The translations under genes were made by a program, and so were the position numbers. Shown piece by piece: positions 52,540 through 60,640 of a stretch of DNA of 64,000 bases. The first letter of the stretch is position 1, and every line of letters starts with the position of its first letter. The stretch comes from Catalinimonas alkaloidigena (GTDB taxonomy: Bacteria; Bacteroidota; Bacteroidia; Cytophagales; Flexibacteraceae), in NCBI RefSeq assembly GCF_900100765.1, contig NZ_FNFO01000005.1, positions 370,548-434,547 of the forward strand, written 5' to 3'. Below the pieces are notes generated by a model that saw only the letters and a list, made by a program, of their open reading frames with translations, made no database searches and was not told the DNA's origin.

Positions 52540-53948
52540 AAAGATGTAAGAAAGGTTACTAGGGAGCGACGGTCTTCGCCACTCATGTTCAGAAATGCTT
52601 TTTTTGCGGCCTCTGCCTCGCCGCCGTGCCAAAGGATGGCCTCTTCCAGGTTGCGGGCGCGCCCGTCGTGCAGGAAGTTGGTGTGGCCATTCACGGTTTC
52701 GATCAGCCCGATCCCCCACAGCGGCGGGGTGCGCCACTCGCTGCCGGTGGCCAGAAAATCGGGACGTCCGTCGGCCAGTCCTTCGCCCATGTCGTGCAGG
52801 AGCAGGTCGGTGAAAGGCCGGATGGTTTCGTTGCTGAATTCGGGAAAGTCGGGATGGGTACCGGTGGTCAGTTTCGGTACGTGACACGACGAACAGTTCG
52901 CTTCGACAAACAACTGCTTGCCTTTCAGCACGGTCGGGTCGTCCCAGTTCCGGCGTTTCGGTACGGCCAGCGACGAACTGTACAGCACCACTTTGTTGAG
53001 GATGCTCTCTTTCAATTCGGGTTCGCCGGCGTCGATGCCCTGACAGCCGAGTTCGGCATCGGCACATTCTTCAGTCGGAAAGACGGACGAGGTAATACCG
53101 ATATCGCCCACAAAGGCGGCGGCCACCTGTTGCCGTACCGAAGGTTGGTTGGCCTTCCAGCCGTAGCGCCCGATGGACTCCTGCCCTTTTTCCACGTCCC
53201 ACACCCGGTTGATCCGCCCCGAAATGCCGTCGCCGTTGCGGTCGTCAGGATCGGCCAGGCTCGTGAGTGTCACTTCGTCGATGGCTTCCAGCAACCCGAG
53301 GCCGATCATGTGTTGCGCCACGCGGGGCGATACCTGCACGGCCGGGTCCATCGGCCCAAAGCCCAACTCCGTAAAGGTGTAGCGCGGTTTGCGCAAGTGG
53401 TAGGACGTGCCGTCGGCGTATTGCCCGGTAATTTCTTCGTACTGGATCTGCACCGACCCTTCGGCGGTAGTGCCCAGAATGGCGTGGGTCGAGAGCTGGC
53501 TGCCGTAGGTCGGCTCGGGCTGCGGACCTCCGTCTTCGGCCTGGCCCGGGACACTGAGCCGGAACAGGAGCGCAACCGGCGCTTCGTCGGCGGCGGGAGG
53601 TGCCCCGCGTCCGTCTTTGAAGTGGCACGAGGAACAGGAGCGGGCGATGAACATCGGGCCCAACCCGTCGAGGTCTTCGGTAGACGACGGGGCGGTCACC
53701 CAGTTGCGATTAAAAAAGGAATTGCCCGTCACGAACAACAGGTCTTTGTCGCCGGTCAGGTTGGGCGCAGCATTGCCAAAAGCATTCACCGACACGTCCG
53801 AAACCGTCGTGGCCCCGCCGCCAAATTCTTCGTTCGTTTCCAGCCAGGTAATGCCCGGCTCGCCGTCGGGCTGGCAGCCGATCACGCCCATCACTGCGGC
53901 GTACGCCAGCAGGGTTCCGATCAAGATGCGCTTCTTTCCCTTGTTCAC
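52536..53948 (-). CDS. Di-heme c-type oxidoreductase (DUF1111 family) lipoprotein
   Basis: The 470-residue protein has a lipoprotein signal (cysteine 25) and two c-type heme sites, CSSCHFKDGRG (105-109 for CxxCH) and CSSCHVP (352-356), in a family related to di-heme peroxidases and called thiol oxidoreductase or DUF1111. Typical stretches are LGPMFIARSCSSCH and RTPPLWGIGL...FLHDGRARNLEEAILWHGGEAE (here RTPPLWGIG and FLHDGRARNLEEAILWHGG). It should act in the periplasm or at the surface, and could change the redox state of iron for uptake. It ends coupled to the DUF4856 gene. Confidence 0.92.
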   Translation of the reverse strand: MNKGKKRILIGTLLAYAAVMGVIGCQPDGEPGITWLETNEEFGGGATTVSDVSVNAFGNAAPNLTGDKDLLFVTGNSFFNRNWVTAPSSTEDLDGLGPMFIARSCSSCHFKDGRGAPPAADEAPVALLFRLSVPGQAEDGGPQPEPTYGSQLSTHAILGTTAEGSVQIQYEEITGQYADGTSYHLRKPRYTFTELGFGPMDPAVQVSPRVAQHMIGLGLLEAIDEVTLTSLADPDDRNGDGISGRINRVWDVEKGQESIGRYGWKANQPSVRQQVAAAFVGDIGITSSVFPTEECADAELGCQGIDAGEPELKESILNKVVLYSSSLAVPKRRNWDDPTVLKGKQLFVEANCSSCHVPKLTTGTHPDFPEFSNETIRPFTDLLLHDMGEGLADGRPDFLATGSEWRTPPLWGIGLIETVNGHTNFLHDGRARNLEEAILWHGGEAEAAKKAFLNMSGEDRRSLVTFLTSL

Positions 53949-54036
53949 GCCGGCAACCAGCTTGAGGTTTGTAATGCACGCGACATACCCCCTTTTCAGA
54001 AGGTATGTCTGCGTCGTAATGCGTTATTCGTAGGTG

Positions 54037-55245
54037 CTATTCCAGGTCGGACGGGTCCAGCGCAAAGCCGTAGAGGGCCGACACTTCTGCAATTTTATCG
54101 CCCTGTTCGCGCAGCAGATCGATCGCGTTTTTCACACGCACCCGACCGGCTTCCGTCAGAATTTCCTGATCGAACGGCGGCTGGATGGCCTGTGTGGCGG
54201 TCATGGCCGCGTTCATCGTACTCATCAGCGACTCATGCAGGTCACTGTCGTCCTGTTGTACCAGTTGCGCCAGGCTGGGGCCTTCCAGCACGGTGCCGTC
54301 GGACCAGACGTAGCGCCCGGTGTAGACGTTCACGATGCCTTTTTCGTTGGTCACGATGTCGCGATGCGTGTTGTCACTGAAGCACGAGTGCTCGTCTTCT
54401 TTGCTCTTTTCGTCCCAGGCCACAAACATGCGTTCCCCGGCCAGCTCGCCTTTGCTGAGTTTGCCCATGCCGATCAGCATCTTTTCAAGAGAAGAGTCTA
54501 CGGCGTCGGAGGCGGTAAACGCGGTGCGGTAGGCGCCCCCCGGTTGCCACTGGTCCAGCAGCATTTGCAGATCGTCCAGCAACAGTTCGGTCGCTGCCTG
54601 GAGGTAATCGCCCCGGCGGTCACAGTGGCCGTTGGTACACAACAGGCCGGTTTCGTAATCGGTGTACGAGCGTTCGCCGCCCCCGGGACCGGCGCTCACG
54701 TCCTGCCCCCACAGCAGAAATTCGAGGGCGTGGTAACCCGCGGTGATGTTGGTTTCGCCGCCGTCCTCGTTCAGCGACGCAATCAGAGCTTTGTCGATGG
54801 TCGGGAACGAGGCTTCATCGCCGATGATGTTCACACTGGCGTTTTCGCCGCCGCCGTTCACACTGCCGTCAACGTAGTCGATGTACGATTCGTCGAGCGG
54901 CCAGGCGTTGAGTTGTCCTTCGGGGCCGTCCTCGTCGTCGATCGGTCCGCCGTAAAAACGGAATGCCTCCGACTGGCCGTACGGTTCGCGCGCCGCCAGC
55001 CACGCCTGTTTGGCGGCCTCCAGCGTCGTCTCCGACGGCCTGGCGATCAACGCATCGATTTTGGCTTTTAAGGTCACCGCCTGACTATGCGCGTCCACGT
55101 AGGTGGCGTACACCAGCTCCGCATAATGGTTGACGACCTGCTGTTGCGTGACCTGATCTTCAGGCTCCACCACGTCTTTGCTGTTGTCGCACGAGGTAGC
55201 GAGCAGTGCCCCGCTCAACGCGCCCAGGAGGTAAATTTTTCGCAT
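54037..55245 (-). CDS. Imelysin family lipoprotein, first gene of the iron-like operon
   Basis: The 402-residue protein has a lipoprotein signal with cysteine 19 (ATSC) and a full imelysin motif GYHALEFLLWG (170-180, with His172 and Glu175 in GxHxxE). Further blocks are YVDAHSQAVTLKAKIDALI, AWPLDESYIDY and VDSSLEKMLIGMGKLSKGELAGERM. The pair of cysteines in TNGHCDRRGD may form a disulfide with the SCFSD cysteine. It should bind iron or an iron compound at the cell surface. It is first in a leftward set of six genes. An imperfect palindrome (55313-55327) lies upstream. Confidence 0.92.
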   Translation of the reverse strand: MRKIYLLGALSGALLATSCDNSKDVVEPEDQVTQQQVVNHYAELVYATYVDAHSQAVTLKAKIDALIARPSETTLEAAKQAWLAAREPYGQSEAFRFYGGPIDDEDGPEGQLNAWPLDESYIDYVDGSVNGGGENASVNIIGDEASFPTIDKALIASLNEDGGETNITAGYHALEFLLWGQDVSAGPGGGERSYTDYETGLLCTNGHCDRRGDYLQAATELLLDDLQMLLDQWQPGGAYRTAFTASDAVDSSLEKMLIGMGKLSKGELAGERMFVAWDEKSKEDEHSCFSDNTHRDIVTNEKGIVNVYTGRYVWSDGTVLEGPSLAQLVQQDDSDLHESLMSTMNAAMTATQAIQPPFDQEILTEAGRVRVKNAIDLLREQGDKIAEVSALYGFALDPSDLE

Positions 55246-55312
55246 ATACAGGAGGAGTTGGACGAACGGAGAGCCCTGCGTTCGCAAGTCGCGAAAAAGG
55301 CGTTACCGTTCT

Positions 55313-55327
55313 CTAAACTTAATTTAG
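55313..55327 (-). promoter_or_regulatory. Imperfect 15-bp palindrome upstream of the imelysin operon
   Basis: CTAAACTTAATTTAG has matching outer arms (CTAAA/TTTAG). It lies 68-82 bases before the imelysin ATG, and a TAnnTTTA box overlaps it when read leftward. It might be an iron-regulator site, but the match to known Fur boxes is poor. Confidence 0.25.
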
Positions 55328-55481
55328 ACTGATTACAAATTGACTGCAATGATACAAAGCGAAGCCAAGGCCACAAAGGCTTTTCTGGAATCTTTCTAAA
55401 CAAGTAACTGAAACGTAGAACAGGCCACGGCACGCCCCTCCGGGGAGGAAGTACGCGCTAAAACGGCTTTATGCAAGGGGG

Positions 55482-57629
55482 TTATTGGGGCAGGGCGTAG
55501 GCGATGTAATAGTTGCCGGAGGGCGTACCGAGTTTCCCGCCGCCCGCCGCGACCACGACGTACTGTCGCCCGTCGACTTCGTAGGTGGCGGGGGTGGCGT
55601 ACCCCGCGACGGGCAATTGGGTCTCCCACAACAGTTGGCCAGTTCGTTTGTCGAACGCCCGGAATTTCTCGTCGCGTGTGGCGGCGATTAACACCAAGCC
55701 CCCGGCCGTGACCACTGGTCCACCGTAGTTTTCCGTGCCGGTCGGCGGGCCGTCGAGTTCGGCGTAATCGCCCAGCGGCACTTGCCACGCGATTTCCCCT
55801 TTGTTGAGGTCAATGGCGTTGAGGGTGCCCCACGGCGGCTTGGTAGCTGGGTAGCCGTCAGGGTCCAGGAACCAGTGGTAGCCGGTCGAGACGTAGGGCG
55901 GCTGTGCTTTGGCTTCCAGTTGCAGCGAACCGCCCCCCTCTTTGTCGGTCAGAAACGCGATCAGCGCACTCCGTTCGTCTTTCGTCAGGTGCGTGAAGGC
56001 GGGCATCATGCCCCGTCCGTTGTGAATCACGCCGTCGATCTGTTCGGGCGACAGGCGCGTTTCGAGCTGCAAGAGCGAAGGATATTGTTTGCCGTTGCCC
56101 GCCCGGTCGGGACCGTGGCAGCCTACGCACGTCTGGTCGTAGAGCACCTTGCCGGCCTGCGCCAAGGTCAGGGTCGTGCCGTCGGGTTGTCCGGGTTCCG
56201 TTTTCTTCATGGTCAGCACGGCCGCCACCTGGTTGGCATTGACGTACAGGTAGCCACTCGTCGGGTCGAACGCCGCCCCGCCCCACTCGCCGCCGCCGTC
56301 GTAGCCGGGATACAGGACCGTTCCCTCCAGGCTAGGCGGCTCAAAACGCTGTTTGTGGCGGTAGCCCTCCCACTGGTGTTTCACTGCCGCATGGGCAGCC
56401 GGGGTGCGGGTCGTCAGCAGCTCTTCCGTCAACACCTGATGGGTAAAGGGCGGCGGCGCGACAGGCACGGGTTGCGTGGGCCATGCCTTCTCGCCGGGCA
56501 GCGGCGACGCCGGGACGGGCACTTCGTTCACCGGAAAAATAGGTTCGCCCGTGTCCCGGTCCAGCACGAAGACAAACCCGGTCTTGGTGATCTGCGCCAC
56601 GGCATCGACCATTCTTCCGTTGTGTTGGATCGTCACCAGGTTAGGCTGGGCGGGCAGGTCTCGGTCCCAAATGTCGTGGTGCACCGTCTGGAAATGCCAC
56701 TTCCGCTCGCCGGTGGCCGCATCCAGTGCCAGCACGCAGTTGGCGAACAAGTTCTGTCCCGGTCGGTCGCCACCGTAGAAGTCGTACGACGCCGAGCCGG
56801 TGGCCGCGAAGACGAGCCTGCGCGCGCGGTCCAGGCTCAGGCCCGACCACGCGTTGGCGCCCCCCGCCGTGCGCCACGCGTCCGGGTCTTCCCAGGTGTC
56901 GTAGCCCGGTTCGCCCGGCTGCGGAATGGTGTGGAACGTCCAGACGAGTTTGCCGGTCCGCACGTCGAAGGCGCGAATGTACCCGGGCGCAGCGCCCGCC
57001 TCTTCCGACACGCGTCCCCCCATAATGATCAGGTTATTGTACACGACGCCCGGCGTGGTCGCCACGTAAAAAACTTTTTCCGGATCTGCGCCCAGTCCCT
57101 CGCGCAGGTCTACGACTCCTTTTTTTCCAAAGGAGGAAATGTGCTGGCCCGTCGCCGCGTCGATGGCGTGCAGAAAAGCCCCCGCGCCGAACAACAACCG
57201 CAGTTCGCTCCCGTCCTGCCACGCCGCCAGCCCCCGACTAAACCCCGACCAACTGGGCAATCCTTCCACCTGCGTTGGGCACGTCCACCTCTCCTTGCCG
57301 GTGGCTGCATCCAGCGCAAATAAGTTCAGTTGTGGCGTCACGCCGTACAACACCCCGTCGATCACCAGCGGGTTGGTCTGAATCTGCGTTTTGCTGGTTT
57401 CGTCCCAGTCGCCGGTGCGGTAGGTCCAGGCCCGTTCCAGGTGCGACACGCTTAACGTATCGAGTTGCCCTAACGCCTTGTAGCGGCTCCCGGCAAAATC
57501 CCCGCCGTACACCGCCCAGTTCCGCGGATCGTCCTCCTCTGCGGTTTGGGTTGCTTCAGGAGATGAACGTTCGAGCTGACAGGCCGCCAACAGGCAACCG
57601 ATAAAAAGGCACAAGAGGTGGTGGCGCAT
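55482..57629 (-). CDS. PQQ-dependent dehydrogenase with embedded cytochrome c domain
   Basis: The 715-residue lipoprotein (cysteine 17 after LAA) has an eight-bladed PQQ-type beta propeller with W-motif blades (for example YRAFDVRTGKLVWTF-like IRAFDVRTGKLVWTF, VLALDAATGERKWHFQTVHHDIWD). A c-type cytochrome domain (about 490-565, heme site CVGCH at 501-505, axial Met541 or Met542) is set between blades, not at an end. The end IDLNKGEIAWQVPLGDY ... GGPVVTAGGLV... YVVVAAGGG is that of membrane-type glucose or polyol dehydrogenases. It oxidises a sugar or alcohol in the periplasm and passes electrons through its own heme. The substrate is unknown. Confidence 0.92.
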   Translation of the reverse strand: MRHHLLCLFIGCLLAACQLERSSPEATQTAEEDDPRNWAVYGGDFAGSRYKALGQLDTLSVSHLERAWTYRTGDWDETSKTQIQTNPLVIDGVLYGVTPQLNLFALDAATGKERWTCPTQVEGLPSWSGFSRGLAAWQDGSELRLLFGAGAFLHAIDAATGQHISSFGKKGVVDLREGLGADPEKVFYVATTPGVVYNNLIIMGGRVSEEAGAAPGYIRAFDVRTGKLVWTFHTIPQPGEPGYDTWEDPDAWRTAGGANAWSGLSLDRARRLVFAATGSASYDFYGGDRPGQNLFANCVLALDAATGERKWHFQTVHHDIWDRDLPAQPNLVTIQHNGRMVDAVAQITKTGFVFVLDRDTGEPIFPVNEVPVPASPLPGEKAWPTQPVPVAPPPFTHQVLTEELLTTRTPAAHAAVKHQWEGYRHKQRFEPPSLEGTVLYPGYDGGGEWGGAAFDPTSGYLYVNANQVAAVLTMKKTEPGQPDGTTLTLAQAGKVLYDQTCVGCHGPDRAGNGKQYPSLLQLETRLSPEQIDGVIHNGRGMMPAFTHLTKDERSALIAFLTDKEGGGSLQLEAKAQPPYVSTGYHWFLDPDGYPATKPPWGTLNAIDLNKGEIAWQVPLGDYAELDGPPTGTENYGGPVVTAGGLVLIAATRDEKFRAFDKRTGQLLWETQLPVAGYATPATYEVDGRQYVVVAAGGGKLGTPSGNYYIAYALPQ

Positions 57630-57822
57630 GGGGAGTGGTGGTGGCTTGGTGTTTTGCTTGATAGGAGAAGACTCAGGGTGTCAAGCTACTCAAAACAGAA
57701 AAGAGAAGTATGATGAATTCCTTTTTGTTCCGATGGAAAAGAGCATTGGCAAAAATAGATTGGGCGCGTCTTCTTGTAAATAGGATCACGCTAATGTTCT
57801 CCGCAAGAGAAGGTTGGCTCCC

Positions 57823-58524
57823 TTAGCTTACCCGCTGCCGTGCGCGTTCACGGTAGGCCTCTACACAAGTGAGCACTAGGGCGGGCATTCCTATGGCTGC
57901 GATCGGCACGGCAATTGGCTCGACGCGCCCCAGGCACTTTAGTTTCAGGAAATACCTGCGGCTATTCCGCCATCCGCCACTTTGTATATAGGCAAGCTCA
58001 ACATCCTGCCAAGGGAGGTACTGCCCTCCCTGAAAAATAATCCCATGATGATCAAGTGTCGCTACAACAGGCGCTCGGTACCAAACTTTTCGTCCTTGCT
58101 GATAGACGACCCAACCTGCCAGAACGACAAAGGCAAATCCAACGAATAGTTGGTGCAACTGACTCGGCGTCACATGCACAATCACTACGACTCCGAGGAG
58201 AAAGAGGAAAATCCCCATCATTGCGTACTGAAAGAGGTCGAGCGCACGCAGCGTCAGTTGAGGGGGCAAGTAACGTGAAAAGAGAGCGATCCACCAGAGA
58301 TGGGTAGGATATTGACTCCTGAAGGACCCTTCATGCCCGTTGATTACACGGTCGAACAAGTTTTCTTCGTACAACTTTCGCTCGTAGTCCTCTTCGACAT
58401 AATCAGGGCACCGTCCTTCAAATTGAGGCTTTACATTCGTGAGACCACACACGATCCCTTCGCCCGCCAGGAAGCGGCGATGCCAACAAAGTCTACAAAA
58501 CTCCAGCCTGTCTTCCGGTGTCAT
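57823..58524 (-). CDS. Membrane protein with N-terminal Cys4 zinc-finger-like site
   Basis: The 233-residue protein has an N-terminal site with four cysteines, FCRLC (Cys10, Cys13), GIVCGLT (Cys26) and GRCPDY (Cys39). This is a frequent header of Bacteroidota membrane proteins and probably binds zinc. Two membrane helices follow (about 98-117 and 126-142), then a soluble PH-like beta domain (VVATLDHHGIIFQGGQYLPWQDVELAYIQ, written in part). The family is unnamed here. The plan of two helices plus small beta domain is like the gene at 44544. Confidence 0.75.
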   Translation of the reverse strand: MTPEDRLEFCRLCWHRRFLAGEGIVCGLTNVKPQFEGRCPDYVEEDYERKLYEENLFDRVINGHEGSFRSQYPTHLWWIALFSRYLPPQLTLRALDLFQYAMMGIFLFLLGVVVIVHVTPSQLHQLFVGFAFVVLAGWVVYQQGRKVWYRAPVVATLDHHGIIFQGGQYLPWQDVELAYIQSGGWRNSRRYFLKLKCLGRVEPIAVPIAAIGMPALVLTCVEAYRERARQRVS

Positions 58525-58687
58525 ACAATAAAACCGTTCTGCTCATAAACTAGCGACAGAAGGCAGGATTTGGCAACCTGATCATGTTGAGAGGAATGAG
58601 GACAGGACTACCGGTGCTGAGGAGCACGTCTATCTGGGTGTTACGAAAAGGCAAAAGCCAGAATCAGCCTGTAATCGGTATATCGCT

Positions 58688-59089
58688 TTACGTAATGTTC
58701 CAGAAGTCGTTTATTACACTTTTGATAATTGCTACTGCGAAGGGAATGACCGTGATGAACGTTGGTATAGCTGAGTTATAGTCTTCCAGGCCTATTGAAA
58801 TCAGGGAGCCAGTTCCAAGAATGCATAGGATTACGCCTGAATAGTAAAAAGAGTAGTAAGACTTTTTTTTGCTCTTCAACATGGATAGTAAGAACCCTAT
58901 TTGTCCTGTCGAAAACAAAGCCACGGGGAGTAACCAACCTTTAGAACCACTACTTAATGTACGTATCGACTCAAGTTGAATAAGTATGATGGGTGCTACG
59001 CCATGTCCAGCACCAATTGTAATGATCATTGAGAGAATGAGTGCCCAAATTGCTGCTCTTTTATGATCACTTCCCATCGAAGAGCACAT
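58688..59089 (-). CDS. Small AT-rich membrane protein, function unknown
   Basis: The 133-residue protein has four hydrophobic segments (about 13-35, 51-70, 80-100 and 108-126) and short loops. The coding sequence is visibly more AT-rich than its neighbours and uses different codons, so it may have been acquired from elsewhere. It has no recognised family. The next gene upstream and downstream are unrelated. ATG at 59089 or 59077 are both possible starts. Confidence 0.6.
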   Translation of the reverse strand: MCSSMGSDHKRAAIWALILSMIITIGAGHGVAPIILIQLESIRTLSSGSKGWLLPVALFSTGQIGFLLSMLKSKKKSYYSFYYSGVILCILGTGSLISIGLEDYNSAIPTFITVIPFAVAIIKSVINDFWNIT

Positions 59090-59268
59090 TTTTATATTGC
59101 TTTTATTAAACCTCTGTGGTGCTTGACTTAACTAATGAATTGCACAAGCCGAATCTGAATGCACCCTAAATTCTGTATTTTACCACCGTAGTTGTCTGCA
59201 AGTAGAACTCGGTATTTCAGCTAATACCTATCAACGCTTTGTGTTGGATTTCAATACCTTTTCCCCCC

Positions 59269-60261
59269 TCACATTCCCAAGACCTGATTCCAGTAGCCTT
59301 CGTCGACGGGGATGCCTTTTTCCAGATTCTCGCGGCGAGTCGCGAGGGTGCGTTCGCCCGGATAGCGAACGTCGCCGGAAGTCGCGCCCGCGTCGTGCAG
59401 GGCGGTGAGGACCGTATCGGTGAGGGCTTCCACCCCGACGGGCGTGGCGAGTTGCGTCAGGTCGATGGCGAGAAACACCTGCGAGGCCTGCCGTTCCACC
59501 CCGAGTTCACCTACCTGTACCGACGAGAGGCCGCCGGACAGCAACGCCGCCAGTAGGTCGAGCATCAGCGACAGCCCCGCTCCTTTCCAGTACCCGATGG
59601 GCAGGCCCATCATGGACTCAGTGATCGCTGCTGGATCGCGCGTCACCTTCCCCTGTTTGTCGAACCCGCCGTCGTGCGGCAACGTCTCCCCTTTCCGCAG
59701 GTACGATTCCACCTTCCCGAACGAGAACTGCGAGAGCGCCATGTCGAGCACGAGGTGGCCTTCGGGCCGGGGAATGGCGATGATCAACGGGTTGTTGCCC
59801 AGCACGTTCTTCTTCCCGCCCCACGGCGGCATGTTCGGAATGGTGTTGGTCCAGCACACCCCGATGCACCCCGCATTGGCGGCCTGCCAGCCGTAGGCCC
59901 CGCCCCGCATCCAGTGGTTCGTGTGGCGCAGCGCCACCAGCCCCATTCCGTGTACCTGCGCCAGTTCGATGGTGCGGCTCATGGCGGCGTGGGCGTTGAG
60001 GTTGCCCGGTCCCTGGTTGCCGTCCCACTGTTCGATGCTGCCCAGCCGCAACACCGGCTCGGCTTCGGCCTGCGGATCGACGTAGCCCTTCTCGATGTAC
60101 TCAATAAACCGGGGGAAGCGGTTCAAGCCGTGGGACGCGACGCCGTCGCAACTGGCTTCGGTGAACAGGCGGGCACACAGGTCGGCCCGTTCTTCAGAAA
60201 AGTGGTGTTTCAGCAACACGCGCCGGAAGGTCGCGTGCAGGGTCTCGAAGGGAATGCGCAT
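59269..60261 (-). CDS. yiaK: YiaK-like 2,3-diketo-L-gulonate reductase family
   Basis: The 330-residue enzyme belongs to the LDH2/MDH2 (YiaK) oxidoreductase family that uses NAD(P)H to reduce alpha-keto acids or 2,3-diketogulonate. Typical blocks are the N-terminal HHFSEERADLCARLFTEAS, GVASHGLNRFPRF with the catalytic histidine, ALRHTNHWMRGGAYGWQAA, and NPLIIAIPRPEG. Close similarity of wording to E. coli YiaK is my recollection; malate or ureidoglycolate dehydrogenase activity cannot be ruled out. No other ascorbate genes are near. Confidence 0.85.
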   Translation of the reverse strand: MRIPFETLHATFRRVLLKHHFSEERADLCARLFTEASCDGVASHGLNRFPRFIEYIEKGYVDPQAEAEPVLRLGSIEQWDGNQGPGNLNAHAAMSRTIELAQVHGMGLVALRHTNHWMRGGAYGWQAANAGCIGVCWTNTIPNMPPWGGKKNVLGNNPLIIAIPRPEGHLVLDMALSQFSFGKVESYLRKGETLPHDGGFDKQGKVTRDPAAITESMMGLPIGYWKGAGLSLMLDLLAALLSGGLSSVQVGELGVERQASQVFLAIDLTQLATPVGVEALTDTVLTALHDAGATSGDVRYPGERTLATRRENLEKGIPVDEGYWNQVLGM

Positions 60262-60360
60262 GCGGGAAAGTAAAGGGGGTTGTTTGTGTTTTGTAGATGG
60301 AAGCTATCTATACGCTTCTGCTAAATACCTAATTATGATGACCCTATCTTACTATGTAGA

Positions 60361-60450
60361 TGTTACTTTTTGTCATTGAACTCGTTCAAAGTATTTTGCA
60401 TGTAGCCAACGCATCTACTTTAGGAAATATATTCTGTTACTTTTTGTCAT
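60361..60450. repeat. Two copies of a 16-bp direct repeat
   Basis: TGTTACTTTTTGTCAT occurs at 60361-60376 and again at 60435-60450, in the same orientation. Confidence 0.9.
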
Positions 60451-60466
60451 CGCCACAAAAAGTAAC
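60436..60466. repeat. Inverted repeat, 12-bp arms
   Basis: GTTACTTTTTGT (60436-60447) and ACAAAAAGTAAC (60455-60466) are perfect inverses around 7 bases. A-rich sequence follows. It resembles an intrinsic terminator or small palindromic repeat. Confidence 0.8.
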
Positions 60467-60478
60467 CAAAAAAGTCTA

Positions 60479-60530
60479 GGAAATTCAATGCTTCTCCGCG
60501 CAGGGCCACCGCGCCCCTCGCTGAATTTCC
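60479..60530. repeat. Inverted repeat GGAAATTCA around a GC-rich centre
   Basis: GGAAATTCA (60479-60487) is inverted at 60522-60530 as TGAATTTCC. The 34 bases between are GC-rich with CGCG/CGCG self-complementarity. Confidence 0.7.
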
Positions 60531-60640
60531 GGTCCACCGCACCAAATTCTTGCTCAAATTAATAAAGCCATAATGCGACTCGTGTGTTTCCACATCGAAA
60601 TCGGTGTAATTTGAGCCGTACCGCTTCTCCCCTCCTTCTC

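Larger units (their letters stand above)
60262..60640. other. Intergenic region, 379 bases, repeat-bearing
   Basis: This divergent gap between yiaK and the aminotransferase gene has no coding frame. It contains a direct repeat and two inverted repeats that are described separately, and must hold both promoters. Confidence 0.6.

Noticed and set aside
52626..54380. Forward frame of 584 codons over the di-heme and imelysin genes
   Set aside because: It runs antisense across two well-recognised genes and their gap, and its translation is not protein-like.
55313..55327. Confident Fur box
   Set aside because: The palindrome is short and imperfect and does not match the Fur consensus well, so it is listed only as a weak regulatory candidate.
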